Shown in pieces: positions 51,163 to 60,341 of a stretch of 64,000 nucleotides of DNA (within the stretch, counting starts at the first letter, position 1; each line of letters starts with the position of its first letter). A program made the position numbers and the translations under genes. The notes beneath the pieces were generated by a model. It was not told the origin of the DNA, did no database searches, and worked only from the letters and a program-made list of their open reading frames with translations. This DNA is from Pseudobdellovibrionaceae bacterium (GTDB lineage: Bacteria; Bdellovibrionota; Bdellovibrionia; Bdellovibrionales; UBA1609), in the NCBI GenBank assembly GCA_018663505.1, contig JABJQG010000052.1, positions 1-64,000 on the forward strand. Reading direction: 5' to 3'.

Positions 51163-52689
51163 TTAGTGATTAAAATGCCTTTTTCCCGTCAATATTAAAG
51201 TTATATTTAATTTTTTTGCAGCAGCGAGAACCTCATCATCTTTAATGGACCCTCCTGGCTGAACCACCCATTTCACTCCACTTTTTGCAATGCGTTCAAT
51301 GGAATCAGCAAAGGGGAAAAAAGCATCACTAGCTAGTACAATATTATTTGCCTCAGGGTGGAATCCCTCATATCTAGAAATTGCTTGTTCAACAGCATCT
51401 ACACGATTCACCTGGCCCATACCTAATCCTAAGGTATGTACGTCAGAACTAATGGCTATTGCATTACTCTTTAAATGAGCGCAAACCTTCCAAGCTAGAG
51501 CTATGGATTTCTTAACTGCATCACTCGGCTCTTCTCCAATTATTTTCCAACTCGGTGACCAAACTTCCGTCTGATCTTCATTTTGTACTAAAAACCCACC
51601 ATCAATATTTTTAAATTTAAAAGAAGGATCTGCATTTAATATCTCAGGCCACTCTAATACTCTTAAATTTTTTTTCGCTTTAAATTTCTCTTTAGCCTGA
51701 TCTGTAAAACTAGTAGCAATTACACATTCTAAAAATAAAGCACAAAGTTTTTCTGCACCAAACTCATCTACTTGGCCATTAACTGCAACTATACCACCAA
51801 AAACACTTTTAGGATCTGCTTTTAAGCTATGTTCAATAGCCTCAGTGGTATTATTTCCTAGCCCAACTCCACATGGATTTAGATGTTTTACCGAAACACA
51901 AGAAGGTTCGCTAGAGAATTCCCGAAGGGTTGTAACTGCTGCATCTAAATCCAATAAGTTATTATAAGACAACGCCTTACCCTGAAGCAGATTAGCTTCA
52001 TGAAGTCCATTAACAGCACCACTCATTTGAAACCATGTAGCTTTTTGTGATGGATTTTCTCCATAACGAAGTTGAGATTTATTTTTTCCACCTACAGAGA
52101 ACTCTATATTATCAAAATCAATACCTAAACTTTTAGATATCATTGAGTCATATACAGATGTATGACTGAACACTTTTGCTGCTAAGGCTTTATTTTGATC
52201 TAAACTCATTTTTTCAGATTGTAATACTTTTTCATAATCATTAGGATCACAAATTGTTGTAATTCTAGTAAAATTTTTAGCCGCAGATCTTAAAAATGAA
52301 GGACCACCTATATCTATATTTTCAATTTTATCCTCTTCAGAAGCACTTTTATTTTTAAGAACTTCTTCAAAGGGGTACAGATTACCTACAACAAGATCAA
52401 ACATCTCAACTTCAAACTCATTTAGAGTTTGTTCATCACCTTGATGACCAGCACGCGCCAATAGACCCATATGTATTTTTGGGTGCAGAGTTTTCACTCG
52501 TCCATTCATCACCTCTGGGAACCCTGTAACACTACTCACATCCTGAACCTCAACACCCTGATCTCTTAAATACTTAGCTGTACCACCGGTAGATACAATT
52601 TCAGTGCCCTCACTATGTAACTGCTTGATGAACTCACCAAGACCGGATTTATTTGAAACACTCACTAACGCTCTATTAAACTTTTTCAT
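51163..52689 (-). CDS. purH: Bifunctional AICAR transformylase / IMP cyclohydrolase
   Basis: 508 aa catalysing the last two steps of IMP synthesis. The N-terminal MGS-like cyclohydrolase domain (about 1-150) has SVSNKSGLGEF, STGGTAKYL, GFPEVMNGRVKTLHPKIHMG and NLYPFE. The C-terminal AICAR transformylase domain carries LRYGENPSQKATW, SVKHLNPCGVG, KSVFGGIVAVN, ASDAFFPFADS and TGKRHFNH at the end. Complete and ordinary. It lies 15 bp after mlaD and 15 bp before the GYF-TPR gene, so it is part of the long operon. Confidence 0.97.
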   Translation of the reverse strand: MKKFNRALVSVSNKSGLGEFIKQLHSEGTEIVSTGGTAKYLRDQGVEVQDVSSVTGFPEVMNGRVKTLHPKIHMGLLARAGHQGDEQTLNEFEVEMFDLVVGNLYPFEEVLKNKSASEEDKIENIDIGGPSFLRSAAKNFTRITTICDPNDYEKVLQSEKMSLDQNKALAAKVFSHTSVYDSMISKSLGIDFDNIEFSVGGKNKSQLRYGENPSQKATWFQMSGAVNGLHEANLLQGKALSYNNLLDLDAAVTTLREFSSEPSCVSVKHLNPCGVGLGNNTTEAIEHSLKADPKSVFGGIVAVNGQVDEFGAEKLCALFLECVIATSFTDQAKEKFKAKKNLRVLEWPEILNADPSFKFKNIDGGFLVQNEDQTEVWSPSWKIIGEEPSDAVKKSIALAWKVCAHLKSNAIAISSDVHTLGLGMGQVNRVDAVEQAISRYEGFHPEANNIVLASDAFFPFADSIERIAKSGVKWVVQPGGSIKDDEVLAAAKKLNITLILTGKRHFNH

Positions 52690-52704
52690 TAATACTTAAC
52701 TCCA

Positions 52705-54072
52705 TTAAAATGATACTTTTGACGCAAATATCTTTAGATCATCATTTGTTAAAAATAAACCAGCACCTAAGAAACCACCAGCCTTTGCACTATTCGTCAG
52801 ATGGTCTCCACCACCCATTATATAAACACCTTTAAAGAAACTATATTTCACATAGGACTTCACATTGAGGTCTTCAAAATTAAAAACATCCATGCTTAAC
52901 TGTAGTTTTTTATTTAAAAAATGATAATCAAACCCTAAACCACCAGCGTTTTCCATTATCCCGCCTTTAACAGTAAAATCATAAAAGTTTTTTGCAAACA
53001 AAACTGTAAACTTAAGCTCACTCTTATCCGTTATTCTTTCTGTATTGGAGGAATCTGTAGTTCCAGTAATATCTATGTCTCGTTCACTAATCACACCCGT
53101 AGGGTCATCTATAATTTGTATGTCATAATACCTATCTTTTCCAGGTTGTATTCTCACTCCTAAGTAAGACTTCGTAACACCTGGCTGACTCATATACTCT
53201 GAGTGATAATCAATGCTAGTTTGCATATCCGTTGCTCCACCCAGAAAATCATTCACATTATCAACCGTTGAATTCAACTTCTCCACTGTTTCCTCATCAT
53301 TTATCAAACGACCAATGGTTCCTTCCCCGTTATTAATTTTATCAGTGATTTCCTCAATATTACGCAGTGAAGTGTCGAATCGGTTTAAACCTCTCACTGC
53401 ACTTCCCCAGGCTGCTTTTAGCCCCTGATCAGACTCATCTGTCACTAGCTCATCAATAGTTTTACTTATTGATGCTACACGATTTACAATATCAGTAATT
53501 TGATCTTTATTTGTAGAGGAAACCTCCGCCAAATCTGCAGTGAGCTTCTCCAGGTTAAGCACAATTCTACCTATGGAGGAATTCTGGTCTCCATGTGTGG
53601 CCTGTAACAAAGTGTCTGCCAGCTTACTTACACTTTTTGTGATATCGCTCACATCTTCTAAAACTTTATCAATGGATCCTTTAATTCTAACATTGGCAAT
53701 TTTGTCACCGTCTTTCAAAGGCTCTTGCCCCACAAAACCTGGCACTAACTCAACATGTTTATCACCTAAAATACCATCAGATCGAACTTCCACAATGGCT
53801 GATGTTGACACTGGCACTTCACTATCGATTTGAACCGTTACTCTAGCTTTACCAAGCACTAATTGGATTTTATGAATTTTACCAATTTTTATGCCAGCCA
53901 TGCGTACAGCACTTTCTGGAACAAGACCACTGGCATCCTCTAACTCAAACCAATGCTTTTTATTATTGGAAAATAATCCAGAACCATCAGTAACCTTCAT
54001 AGACAAGGTGGCAATTACAGCCGAAACCATAACTACCAATACCCCAACTTTAAATTCTGGTGTGGAAATCAT
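52705..54072 (-). CDS. mlaD: MCE-domain lipid-transport protein MlaD with extended C-terminal region
   Basis: 455 aa. An N-terminal membrane anchor (about 8-27, VGVLVVMVSAVIATLSM) is followed by one MCE domain (about 40-118: LEDASGLVPESAVRMAGIKIG, VRSDGILGDKHVELVPG). A long helical region follows (about 130-255, resembling MCE needle or coiled-coil parts). The last ~170 residues are beta-rich (YDIQIIDDPTG, LKFTVLFAKNFYDFTVKGG, FDYHFLNKKLQLSMDVFNF) and end FASKVSF, like an outer-membrane barrel or beta-sandwich. E. coli MlaD is only about 180 aa. It overlaps mlaF by 4 bases. Confidence 0.9.
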   Translation of the reverse strand: MISTPEFKVGVLVVMVSAVIATLSMKVTDGSGLFSNNKKHWFELEDASGLVPESAVRMAGIKIGKIHKIQLVLGKARVTVQIDSEVPVSTSAIVEVRSDGILGDKHVELVPGFVGQEPLKDGDKIANVRIKGSIDKVLEDVSDITKSVSKLADTLLQATHGDQNSSIGRIVLNLEKLTADLAEVSSTNKDQITDIVNRVASISKTIDELVTDESDQGLKAAWGSAVRGLNRFDTSLRNIEEITDKINNGEGTIGRLINDEETVEKLNSTVDNVNDFLGGATDMQTSIDYHSEYMSQPGVTKSYLGVRIQPGKDRYYDIQIIDDPTGVISERDIDITGTTDSSNTERITDKSELKFTVLFAKNFYDFTVKGGIMENAGGLGFDYHFLNKKLQLSMDVFNFEDLNVKSYVKYSFFKGVYIMGGGDHLTNSAKAGGFLGAGLFLTNDDLKIFASKVSF

Positions 54073-54842
54073 TTTTTTCTCCCCATCCCTTTATCAACGA
54101 ACCTTTTCACTAGGTCTAATTCGGCATTTAAAAAGTCATCCGGTGTACCTTGAAACAAAACTTTGCCTTTGTCTAGCATGACAATATTATCTCCAATTCT
54201 AAATGCTGCATGTAGATCATGGGAGACAACCACACTTGTTGATCCCTCATGGCTTCTGTGCGTCCTATTAATTAAATCATCAACCATTTCAGTCAAAATA
54301 GGGTCCAAACCTGTGGTTGGCTCATCATAAAGTAGAATATCAGGGTCTAGAGCTAATGCTCTTGCCAAGCCCACTCGCTTTTTCATTCCACCACTCAACT
54401 CTGAGGGCATTTTACTATAATGTTCAGGGTCCAGCCCAGAAATCTTCAACTTGTGAAAAGCCATATCCTCTCTTTGTTTTTTAGACAAATCAGGTCTGTG
54501 TTCCTTTAAGGGAAAACAGGCGTTTTCAAGAACTGTCATATCATCAAAAAGAGCTGCATGCTGAAAAAGAACTCCCATTTTTTTTCTTAATGCAATGATT
54601 TCTTCCCGGTTCATATTCTTGAGTTCTCTACCTAGTACATGAATAGATCCATCAGTGGGCTGATGAAGACCTAAAATATGTTTAAGTAAAACACTCTTAC
54701 CAGTACCACTAAAGCCAATAATTACTGTTATCATGCCCTTAGGGATCTCTAGATCCATACCCTTAAGCACAAAACTCTTACCATTATCAAATGATTTTTT
54801 TAAGCCTTTTATATCAATAGCAATGGGAGCTTGAGTTTCCAT
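54069..54842 (-). CDS. mlaF: ABC-type phospholipid transport ATPase MlaF
   Basis: 257 aa. Walker A GFSGTGKSVLLKHI (Val after Ser, usual for MlaF), Q-loop FQHAALFDDMTVLEN, signature LSGGMKKRVGLARA, Walker B ILLYDEPTTGLDP, and H-loop VVSHDLHAAF. It powers lipid movement between inner and outer membranes together with MlaE and MlaD. It starts 2 bp after mlaE. Confidence 0.95.
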   Translation of the reverse strand: METQAPIAIDIKGLKKSFDNGKSFVLKGMDLEIPKGMITVIIGFSGTGKSVLLKHILGLHQPTDGSIHVLGRELKNMNREEIIALRKKMGVLFQHAALFDDMTVLENACFPLKEHRPDLSKKQREDMAFHKLKISGLDPEHYSKMPSELSGGMKKRVGLARALALDPDILLYDEPTTGLDPILTEMVDDLINRTHRSHEGSTSVVVSHDLHAAFRIGDNIVMLDKGKVLFQGTPDDFLNAELDLVKRFVDKGMGRKK

Positions 54843-54844
54843 AC

Positions 54845-55681
54845 CTAATCCACCACCGAAAAGTACACTCGAATAATATTCGAGATAAAAAAGTTTAAAA
54901 TTATAATCATCACCATAGAGTTCACAACACCTTTGTTAGTTGCTCTTCCAACTCCTCGAGCCCCACCCCTAGCATAGAAGCCAGCATGAGTACTAATTAT
55001 GGCAAAATTTAAACCAAAAAAAGCAGACTTAATTAAACCCTCAGCAACTGATCTAGGTTTTAACCAAAGGTTGATTTTATCCCAAAAAATTGCTGCATCA
55101 AGATTGAGAACATTTACACAAAGTATTTCTGCACTGTAAATGGCAATAAAATCAAAAATTGCACAAAGCATCGGCATAGCAATAAATGCGGCCACTACTC
55201 TAGGTGAAACTAAGTATTGAACTGGGTCCACACCCATAACCTCTAGAGCATCTATTTGTTCGGACACTCTCATTGTTCCCAACTGTGCCGCCATGGCCCC
55301 ACCCGCACGAGCAGCAACAATTAAACCTGTTAACACTGGTGCCAATTCTTTAAAAATACCTAAAGCCACAGTAGGCCCCACAAGGTTTGTAGCATTGACC
55401 AATTTAAAACCCATGTAAATCTGATAGGACAAAGCTAGGCCAGTAAAGCTACCTGTAAGTAAAATAATAAGAACACTTTTGTTACCAATGAATTCTAACT
55501 GTTGAATGAAATCTGGGAACCTAGAGGGCTTAGTAAAAAATAACTGAATGGATTTTTTTAGAAAAAAAATAATATCGCCAAGGACGCAAAAATTTTTATA
55601 AACCCACACTTTGATCAACTGAACGCGCATCGCAAACCAAGATGGTTTTAAATCTACGTTTTCGATCAAGGTGTTATTCAC
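54845..55681 (-). CDS. mlaE: ABC-type phospholipid transport permease MlaE
   Basis: I choose GTG 55681, which overlaps the alr stop by 4 bases (GTGA) and follows GAAGGAGC, over the longer frame from 55726 (278 aa remain). Family motifs: SFTGLALSYQIYMGF, LGIFKELAPVLTGLIVAARAGGAMAAQLGTMRVSEQIDALEVMG (the EQIDAL coupling loop), and VVAAFIAMPMLCAI with about five membrane helices. N-terminal amphipathic segment present. Complete. Confidence 0.94.
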   Translation of the reverse strand: MNNTLIENVDLKPSWFAMRVQLIKVWVYKNFCVLGDIIFFLKKSIQLFFTKPSRFPDFIQQLEFIGNKSVLIILLTGSFTGLALSYQIYMGFKLVNATNLVGPTVALGIFKELAPVLTGLIVAARAGGAMAAQLGTMRVSEQIDALEVMGVDPVQYLVSPRVVAAFIAMPMLCAIFDFIAIYSAEILCVNVLNLDAAIFWDKINLWLKPRSVAEGLIKSAFFGLNFAIISTHAGFYARGGARGVGRATNKGVVNSMVMIIILNFFISNIIRVYFSVVD

Positions 55682-56889
55682 TGGTGCTCCTTCAAATACT
55701 GTCTGGGTACTCTTTTGCCAATACATGCCAAGAGTTCATAAGCAATTGTACCCGCTTTTTTTGCAAGCTCTTCAACAGGATAATAATCTCCTGTCTTAGA
55801 CTCTCCAAAAAGAGTTAACTCTTTACCTACAGCCTCTTGACTAGACTTAATAATACCCTGTGCCAATAACTTTGTTAAATCCACCAAAGTGTAATCCATA
55901 CAAACTATGCCTATGACAGGGATTTTTTTGCCGCCCAAAATCAATACCCCCTTATTTGACAAATGTCGAGTATATCCATCGGCATAACCCACTGGCATCA
56001 CACCAATTACTGACTTTTGTTGAGCCACCCACTCATTGCCGTAAGATACACTTTCGCCTGGCTCCAGCTCGTGAACCTGAATCACTTCCGACTTAAGGCA
56101 CATTACAGGCTTTAGTTTCAACTTTTTTATGACCTCAGAGTTCACCTTCTCAGACTTAAAACTGGGTAAAACACCGTACAAGGCTATACCTGGACGCACT
56201 CCCACTGGCCAATAACGCTGCCATGGCTCCTGCTGACTTAAAGTAAATAAACCAAGAAGTCCTGAGCTATTAAGAACATGTGTCACTAAATTATTTTGAG
56301 GGAATTGGTTTGTAATTTTTTCAAATTCTTGCAGCTGTTTTAAAGAAAAGGAACCTTCACAACCCATATCTTCGCCTTTAGACAGATGGGTACATAATCC
56401 GCGTAATTTTATTCTAGGAAACTCATTTAGAAATTGTTTGATTTCAGGGATTTCCATGGAAGAAAAACCTAAGCGATTCATGCCTGTGTTCATTTTTAAA
56501 TGAATTTCTATTTGCTGTTCACTTAAAATAGATTGTTGCAAAAATCGGAGTTGTCGAAAATCAGAAATCATTGGGGTGAGTTCATATTTGAATAAAGTTT
56601 TAGCTCCCTCTAGATCAAACGGACCAAAAACATTAATATTGATTTTTTTAAATCCAGCCTCTCTTAAACGCACCCCTTCTTCTAGAAGCGCTACCCCAAC
56701 ATCAGTGACCCCTTCTTCAATTAAAGCGGAGACCACCTGAAGGTCTCCATGACCGTAAGCATAGGACTTGACCATAGGGCAAAAAAAAGTGCCCTCCGGT
56801 ACTAAATTTCTAAGTTGTCTTAGATTATGTTTTAAATGAGAAATATTAATTTCAGCAAATGTATGTCTAAAGTTCAATGATGGTCTCAT
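55678..56889 (-). CDS. alr: Alanine racemase
   Basis: PLP enzyme making D-alanine for peptidoglycan. The longest frame runs from 56985 deep inside the kinase gene. ATG 56889 gives 402 aa, the usual size, and a 23-base overlap with the kinase stop. PLP lysine K41 lies in FCPMVKSYAYGHGDLQ; the usual Ala-Asp before Ala-Tyr is Ser-Tyr here. Other motifs: GMNRLGFSSME, CTHLSKGED, VRPGIALYGVLPS, catalytic Tyr in VSYGNEWVAQ, MPVGYADGYTRHLSN, CMDYTLVDLT. No strong SD, so translation probably depends on coupling. Confidence 0.93.
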   Translation of the reverse strand: MRPSLNFRHTFAEINISHLKHNLRQLRNLVPEGTFFCPMVKSYAYGHGDLQVVSALIEEGVTDVGVALLEEGVRLREAGFKKININVFGPFDLEGAKTLFKYELTPMISDFRQLRFLQQSILSEQQIEIHLKMNTGMNRLGFSSMEIPEIKQFLNEFPRIKLRGLCTHLSKGEDMGCEGSFSLKQLQEFEKITNQFPQNNLVTHVLNSSGLLGLFTLSQQEPWQRYWPVGVRPGIALYGVLPSFKSEKVNSEVIKKLKLKPVMCLKSEVIQVHELEPGESVSYGNEWVAQQKSVIGVMPVGYADGYTRHLSNKGVLILGGKKIPVIGIVCMDYTLVDLTKLLAQGIIKSSQEAVGKELTLFGESKTGDYYPVEELAKKAGTIAYELLACIGKRVPRQYLKEHQ

Positions 56890-58723
56890 CTTTTTTGTCA
56901 GTTTTTCTATCTGTTTTCTTACCTGTGGAGTCAATACTGTTTTCACAAGTTGATACCATATTGTCACTGGTATTTTCAAATTCAAAAATTAAATCTGTGC
57001 CAATGTTTTCTTGAGAGGAAATTTTCAGCTTCATGTTCATAACTTGGGAAGCCTTAAGGCAATAAGATAAGCCTAGGCCGTCGTGATCATCAAAGTCCTT
57101 CGTCGTATAAAAAGGGTCAAATACATTTTTTAAATCTGTAGGGCTAATCCCCTTGCCTGTATCTCTAATTATCAATCGAGCCCCAGAGACTAAATTAGAA
57201 TAAATAAAATAAATATGTTTATCAGATTTTACCTCTAAGGCATCAATACAATTTTCAATAAGGTTTTCAAAAATGTGTTTCAACAGTACTGGAGATGCTT
57301 TTACCAACAGATCTGATTGCATATCTTTATGAATATATATGCCTTCCATTTCTAATTTCATTTTATGTTCTACAATAAGTCCATCAATAAATTCAGACAT
57401 ATTGATTTCATTATTATATTCCCGAGGGTTTTGAATGGAGGAATATCGTTCTAAGTTATTTAACAATGATTTGATTCTTCTGGCTTCCTTTTCTATTGAG
57501 AACATATTGTTTTCAAATTCGTCATGCTGAGAATGAATTTGACCTTCAAAACGAGTTCTTACGATTTGCGCATTTCCTAAAATAGCAGACACTGGAGTTT
57601 GTAAGGAATGAGATATACCATCGCCAATTTTCCTTAAGAACTTATCCTGTTTATTCATAAATTCTTTAAGTAATAAGTCCTTAGCTGCTTCACTTTGCTC
57701 AGCAACAGCCTCTAGCTTTTCTTCACTCTCTTTGATTTTACTCTCACTGATTTCTGTCACTTCCTTTTTGGCTTGGCTATTTATCTCAACTTGCCTTTGG
57801 TATCTAGCCTCAAGCTCAACAATACTCTGATTCAAGTCACTAACAATATGATCCACATCCTGTTTTTCCTTATTCAGGGGAAAATAGAAAATTCCTACTA
57901 AAACAAAAAATAAAGTAACAACAAAAATAAGTCCAATCTTATAAATTAAAGGAGCATAGTAAGCACTTAGGCTTGGTACTTCACTTAAAAAAATGAGATT
58001 AAGGTTAGTATTGGCCAGTTTTTCATAACTGCCAAAGTAGTTAGTGGACTTATTCTGTACAAATTCACCCGAAGCAAATATTTTTTCAGTGTTTACATAC
58101 TTCTTAATAAAAGGGTGATCATTAAAACTTTCAGCCGAGTAGCCTATTTGTGAGTAGCTAAGGGCATAGTTCTGAGTATCAACAATTAATGTTTCTGCAT
58201 TTTTGACTTTGTTAGCTATAGTCAAGAATGCAAGTGCATCCTTTTTTAAAATCCCAACTAGTATTGTATTTACAGATGTGGCTGCGGACATAGACCAGTA
58301 GGCTTGACCATTTAAACTTTTTAATCTCTTCCAAAAAACATCACCTTGGCTCACAGAGTTTAAAGGTAATTTCTCAGCCAGTGAATTCACATAGGAAGCC
58401 GACCAATCTTCCTGTAACTTTAGCTTTTGTTGGAGACGCTTACGCTGCCATGTTTTATTCACTCTCTCAAAATGTAAAAAACCAGAAAACGAACTCTTAT
58501 AAAAACTATCTGCATGCAACTGAATTTCAGAGAGAGCATGAGTATATGTTTTTAGTTTCTCCCCCAGGCTGTCTTTTTTTAATTGCAGTTGTTTATAAGT
58601 ATTTTTTTTAACTTCCTGCTGAAGAGGAAGATCCAGGGTTTTAGCTATTTCTATATAAGATAATGAAAATAGCGAGACAATAACAAATGTGAAAACGAGG
58701 CTTAACAAGATTTTTTTGGACAC
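56867..58723 (-). CDS. Membrane sensor histidine kinase
   Basis: I choose GTG 58723 (AAGGAGGATAT directly upstream) over ATG 58741. One N-terminal helix (about 3-23), a ~240-residue extracytoplasmic sensing region of unknown type, a second helix (about 260-283, LIYKIGLIFVVTLFFVLVGI) and a coiled coil (about 290-370) lead to the kinase core. The His box is IGDGISHSLQTPVSAILG. The HATPase has LIENCIDALEV, IRDTGKGISPTDLKNVFDPF and the G2-box HDGLGLSYCLKASQ. The C-terminal tail is Lys/Asp-rich. No response regulator lies next to it. It heads the alr-mla-purH operon. Confidence 0.92.
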   Translation of the reverse strand: MSKKILLSLVFTFVIVSLFSLSYIEIAKTLDLPLQQEVKKNTYKQLQLKKDSLGEKLKTYTHALSEIQLHADSFYKSSFSGFLHFERVNKTWQRKRLQQKLKLQEDWSASYVNSLAEKLPLNSVSQGDVFWKRLKSLNGQAYWSMSAATSVNTILVGILKKDALAFLTIANKVKNAETLIVDTQNYALSYSQIGYSAESFNDHPFIKKYVNTEKIFASGEFVQNKSTNYFGSYEKLANTNLNLIFLSEVPSLSAYYAPLIYKIGLIFVVTLFFVLVGIFYFPLNKEKQDVDHIVSDLNQSIVELEARYQRQVEINSQAKKEVTEISESKIKESEEKLEAVAEQSEAAKDLLLKEFMNKQDKFLRKIGDGISHSLQTPVSAILGNAQIVRTRFEGQIHSQHDEFENNMFSIEKEARRIKSLLNNLERYSSIQNPREYNNEINMSEFIDGLIVEHKMKLEMEGIYIHKDMQSDLLVKASPVLLKHIFENLIENCIDALEVKSDKHIYFIYSNLVSGARLIIRDTGKGISPTDLKNVFDPFYTTKDFDDHDGLGLSYCLKASQVMNMKLKISSQENIGTDLIFEFENTSDNMVSTCENSIDSTGKKTDRKTDKKDETIIEL

Positions 58724-58759
58724 ATATCCTCCTTGATACATTCATATATTCTCTTAGAC

Positions 58760-58809
58760 CTACGACCTGAAGGCAAGATTATTCGGCGCGTCACACCTAG
58801 GGGTCGTAG
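58760..58809. promoter_or_regulatory. 8-bp inverted repeat ahead of the histidine kinase gene
   Basis: CTACGACC (58760-58767) and GGTCGTAG (58802-58809) are exact inverted copies 34 nt apart in a locally GC-rich stretch between the kinase start (58723, minus) and the small ORF at 58863 (plus). Possible hairpin or operator; otherwise unsupported. Confidence 0.35.
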
Positions 58810-58862
58810 AGCTCTGCATATATTGAAGCCAGTTATGCAAAGCAAAGTACAAATCATAGTAT

Positions 58863-59075
58863 GTGAGTTATATTCTTAATGTTAAAAAAGGGGCTGCAAT
58901 ACCCATTGAAAGCGAACTTCGAGTTTTCTTATCAAAAGACGGTTCTATGCGTGCAGTCAATGGAAACCAAGTAATTATTTCAGACTGGGTTTCATCTATT
59001 CATGCTCTCAATCAGATCATCAATAAAGTGGATCAAAAGGGCATGGGAAAGAAAAGAAAAAAAGGAAAAAGGTAA
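58863..59075 (+). CDS. Small basic protein of unknown function (start uncertain)
   Basis: 70 aa from GTG 58863, the only upstream start in frame because TAG precedes it at 58857. No clear Shine-Dalgarno. The sequence has a balanced, folded-looking core (ELRVFLSKDGSMRAV, QVIISDWVSSIHALNQII) and a Lys/Arg-rich tail (GKKRKKGKR) that may bind nucleic acid. Alternative: a start at the internal ATG (M29). Could be a chance frame, but the composition is protein-like. Confidence 0.45.
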   Translation: MSYILNVKKGAAIPIESELRVFLSKDGSMRAVNGNQVIISDWVSSIHALNQIINKVDQKGMGKKRKKGKR

Positions 59076-59516
59076 TACTAAGCTAATTTAAAGCAGGTTC
59101 ATAGAATTTGCTTTTCCTGTTCCCTGTTCTTATCTATGAATAGTTTAGCCTGTGAAGGTTGAGATATAACCATAAAGACCGTAATATGAACTTTTCTTTA
59201 GTCGAACAGTTTTTGGAATTATTAAAATTTATTCATCAAAATTGAAGACCTGTGCCTTGAGGTATTTTTTGCTTCAAAAAATAACTCAAACATACTTTGA
59301 ATTGCAATTTTTTAAAAAAGTTAGACATACTTTTAGTAACATCTTTTATACTTCAAGAAAATTTTACAACTTCTCTTAATTTTTCACTTTTGATGACTTA
59401 GCTACGGTAAGCTACAGGTTAACTAGTTAACTATGATTACACCAAAACCATTAGAAAAATGAGAACAACAATGTTCTTACAAAATATTAAGTTCAATATG
59501 TAGAACGGAGAAAAGT
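59076..59516. other. 441-bp intergenic region with small palindromes
   Basis: No gene seen. It contains a weak AAAGCA/TGCTTT stem with a T-run near 59095-59120 after the small ORF, a perfect 14-bp palindrome at 59418-59431, and an AGAACA-acaa-TGTTCT inverted repeat close to 59461-59476, just before the next gene. The last two suit operator sites of the 59517 promoter. Confidence 0.45.
59418..59431. promoter_or_regulatory. Perfect 14-bp palindrome GTTAACTAGTTAAC
   Basis: A self-complementary site about 86 bp before the ATG of the 59517 gene, in AT-rich surroundings. A regulator-binding role is plausible; AT-rich palindromes also occur by chance. Confidence 0.35.
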
Positions 59517-59957
59517 ATGAAAAACTTGATGTTGGTAATCTCATTTTGTACCTCTATGGCTTCTTACGCTAAAGCAGCATTTCCAACTACTGCGGATATT
59601 TATATTAGAGAAATAGCGAAAATTGGTCCAATCGTTGATATTGATATTCAAGAAGAAATTGAAACTAAATACCCTCAAGAAAAAATTTCCTCACTCCTGA
59701 AGGTTGGTTTTTTTGATAAAGAACTAAGCGAGTTATCAAAGGATCCTCTATGGGTTAAACTAGAGAAGTCAGCAGATTTATACGAGTATATGACAACTGT
59801 TTGCGGTATTTTCCCAAAAGATCTGCAAACTACCGTATCTTATTATTTACTAAAATTTAATTACGACACAAGTCTTCTTGCTAGAGTGAATAACGATCAA
59901 ACTGTCGCTGTCCCTAACTGTAAACCTCTTAGGAAAAAACTAGAAACTCTAAAGTAA
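59517..59957 (+). CDS. Small secreted protein of unknown function
   Basis: 146 aa with a signal peptide (MKNLMLVISFCTSMASYAKA) and a mainly helical mature part (DIQEEIETKYPQEKISSLL, DLYEYMTTVCGIFPKDL). Two mature Cys (TVCGIF and VPNCKP) could pair. ACGGAGAAAAGT precedes the ATG, a good ribosome site. No family is recognised. It stands alone between two gene-free regions. Confidence 0.72.
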   Translation: MKNLMLVISFCTSMASYAKAAFPTTADIYIREIAKIGPIVDIDIQEEIETKYPQEKISSLLKVGFFDKELSELSKDPLWVKLEKSADLYEYMTTVCGIFPKDLQTTVSYYLLKFNYDTSLLARVNNDQTVAVPNCKPLRKKLETLK

Positions 59958-59984
59958 AAAAGAACTACTCATAAAAGATTGCTG

Positions 59985-60223
59985 TTAAAAATAATACTCT
60001 GATGAAGAGTATGAGGTCAGTCTAGCATTATGACTTGTATTATGATTGGCCATTACTTCATATTGTTCGACACAACATAATTGCTTTTCGCCCCCTAAAT
60101 TTCTCTCTAAAGCGGGTCCTTCAATTATATAATATAATTCCCTAGATGTAGTTCAAAAAAATCAAAAGGATTATGTATTTGCCAAGTTGACCAAATTGAC
60201 TCCCTTTCAAAATAGGCTCTCAT
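59985..60223 (-). pseudogene. Possible frameshifted gene remnant
   Basis: On the minus strand, ATG 60223 opens MRAYFERESIWSTWQIHNPF and stops near 60130. A second frame takes over there with IIEGPALERNLGGEKQL and runs on to the TAA at 59985. The switch falls at an AT-repeat (ATTATATTATATAATT) where a slip would join LGNYII to IIEGP. The combined ~78 residues look protein-like but match nothing I know, so this is tentative. Confidence 0.3.
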
Positions 60224-60341
60224 TTTTTTTAGTACACTTTTTTCAAAGCTTTTGCAGACTCTTAACTACCTCCAAATTTATGGAAATCAAATAGAGAGGA
60301 GAAAATTCCAAACCGGCGCTTGTGAAGCTCTGTCTAACAAA

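Noticed and set aside
53540-53833. 97-codon plus-strand frame and other plus-strand frames within the mla operon
   Set aside because: Antisense shadows of mlaD and mlaF; no SD, no recognisable motif.
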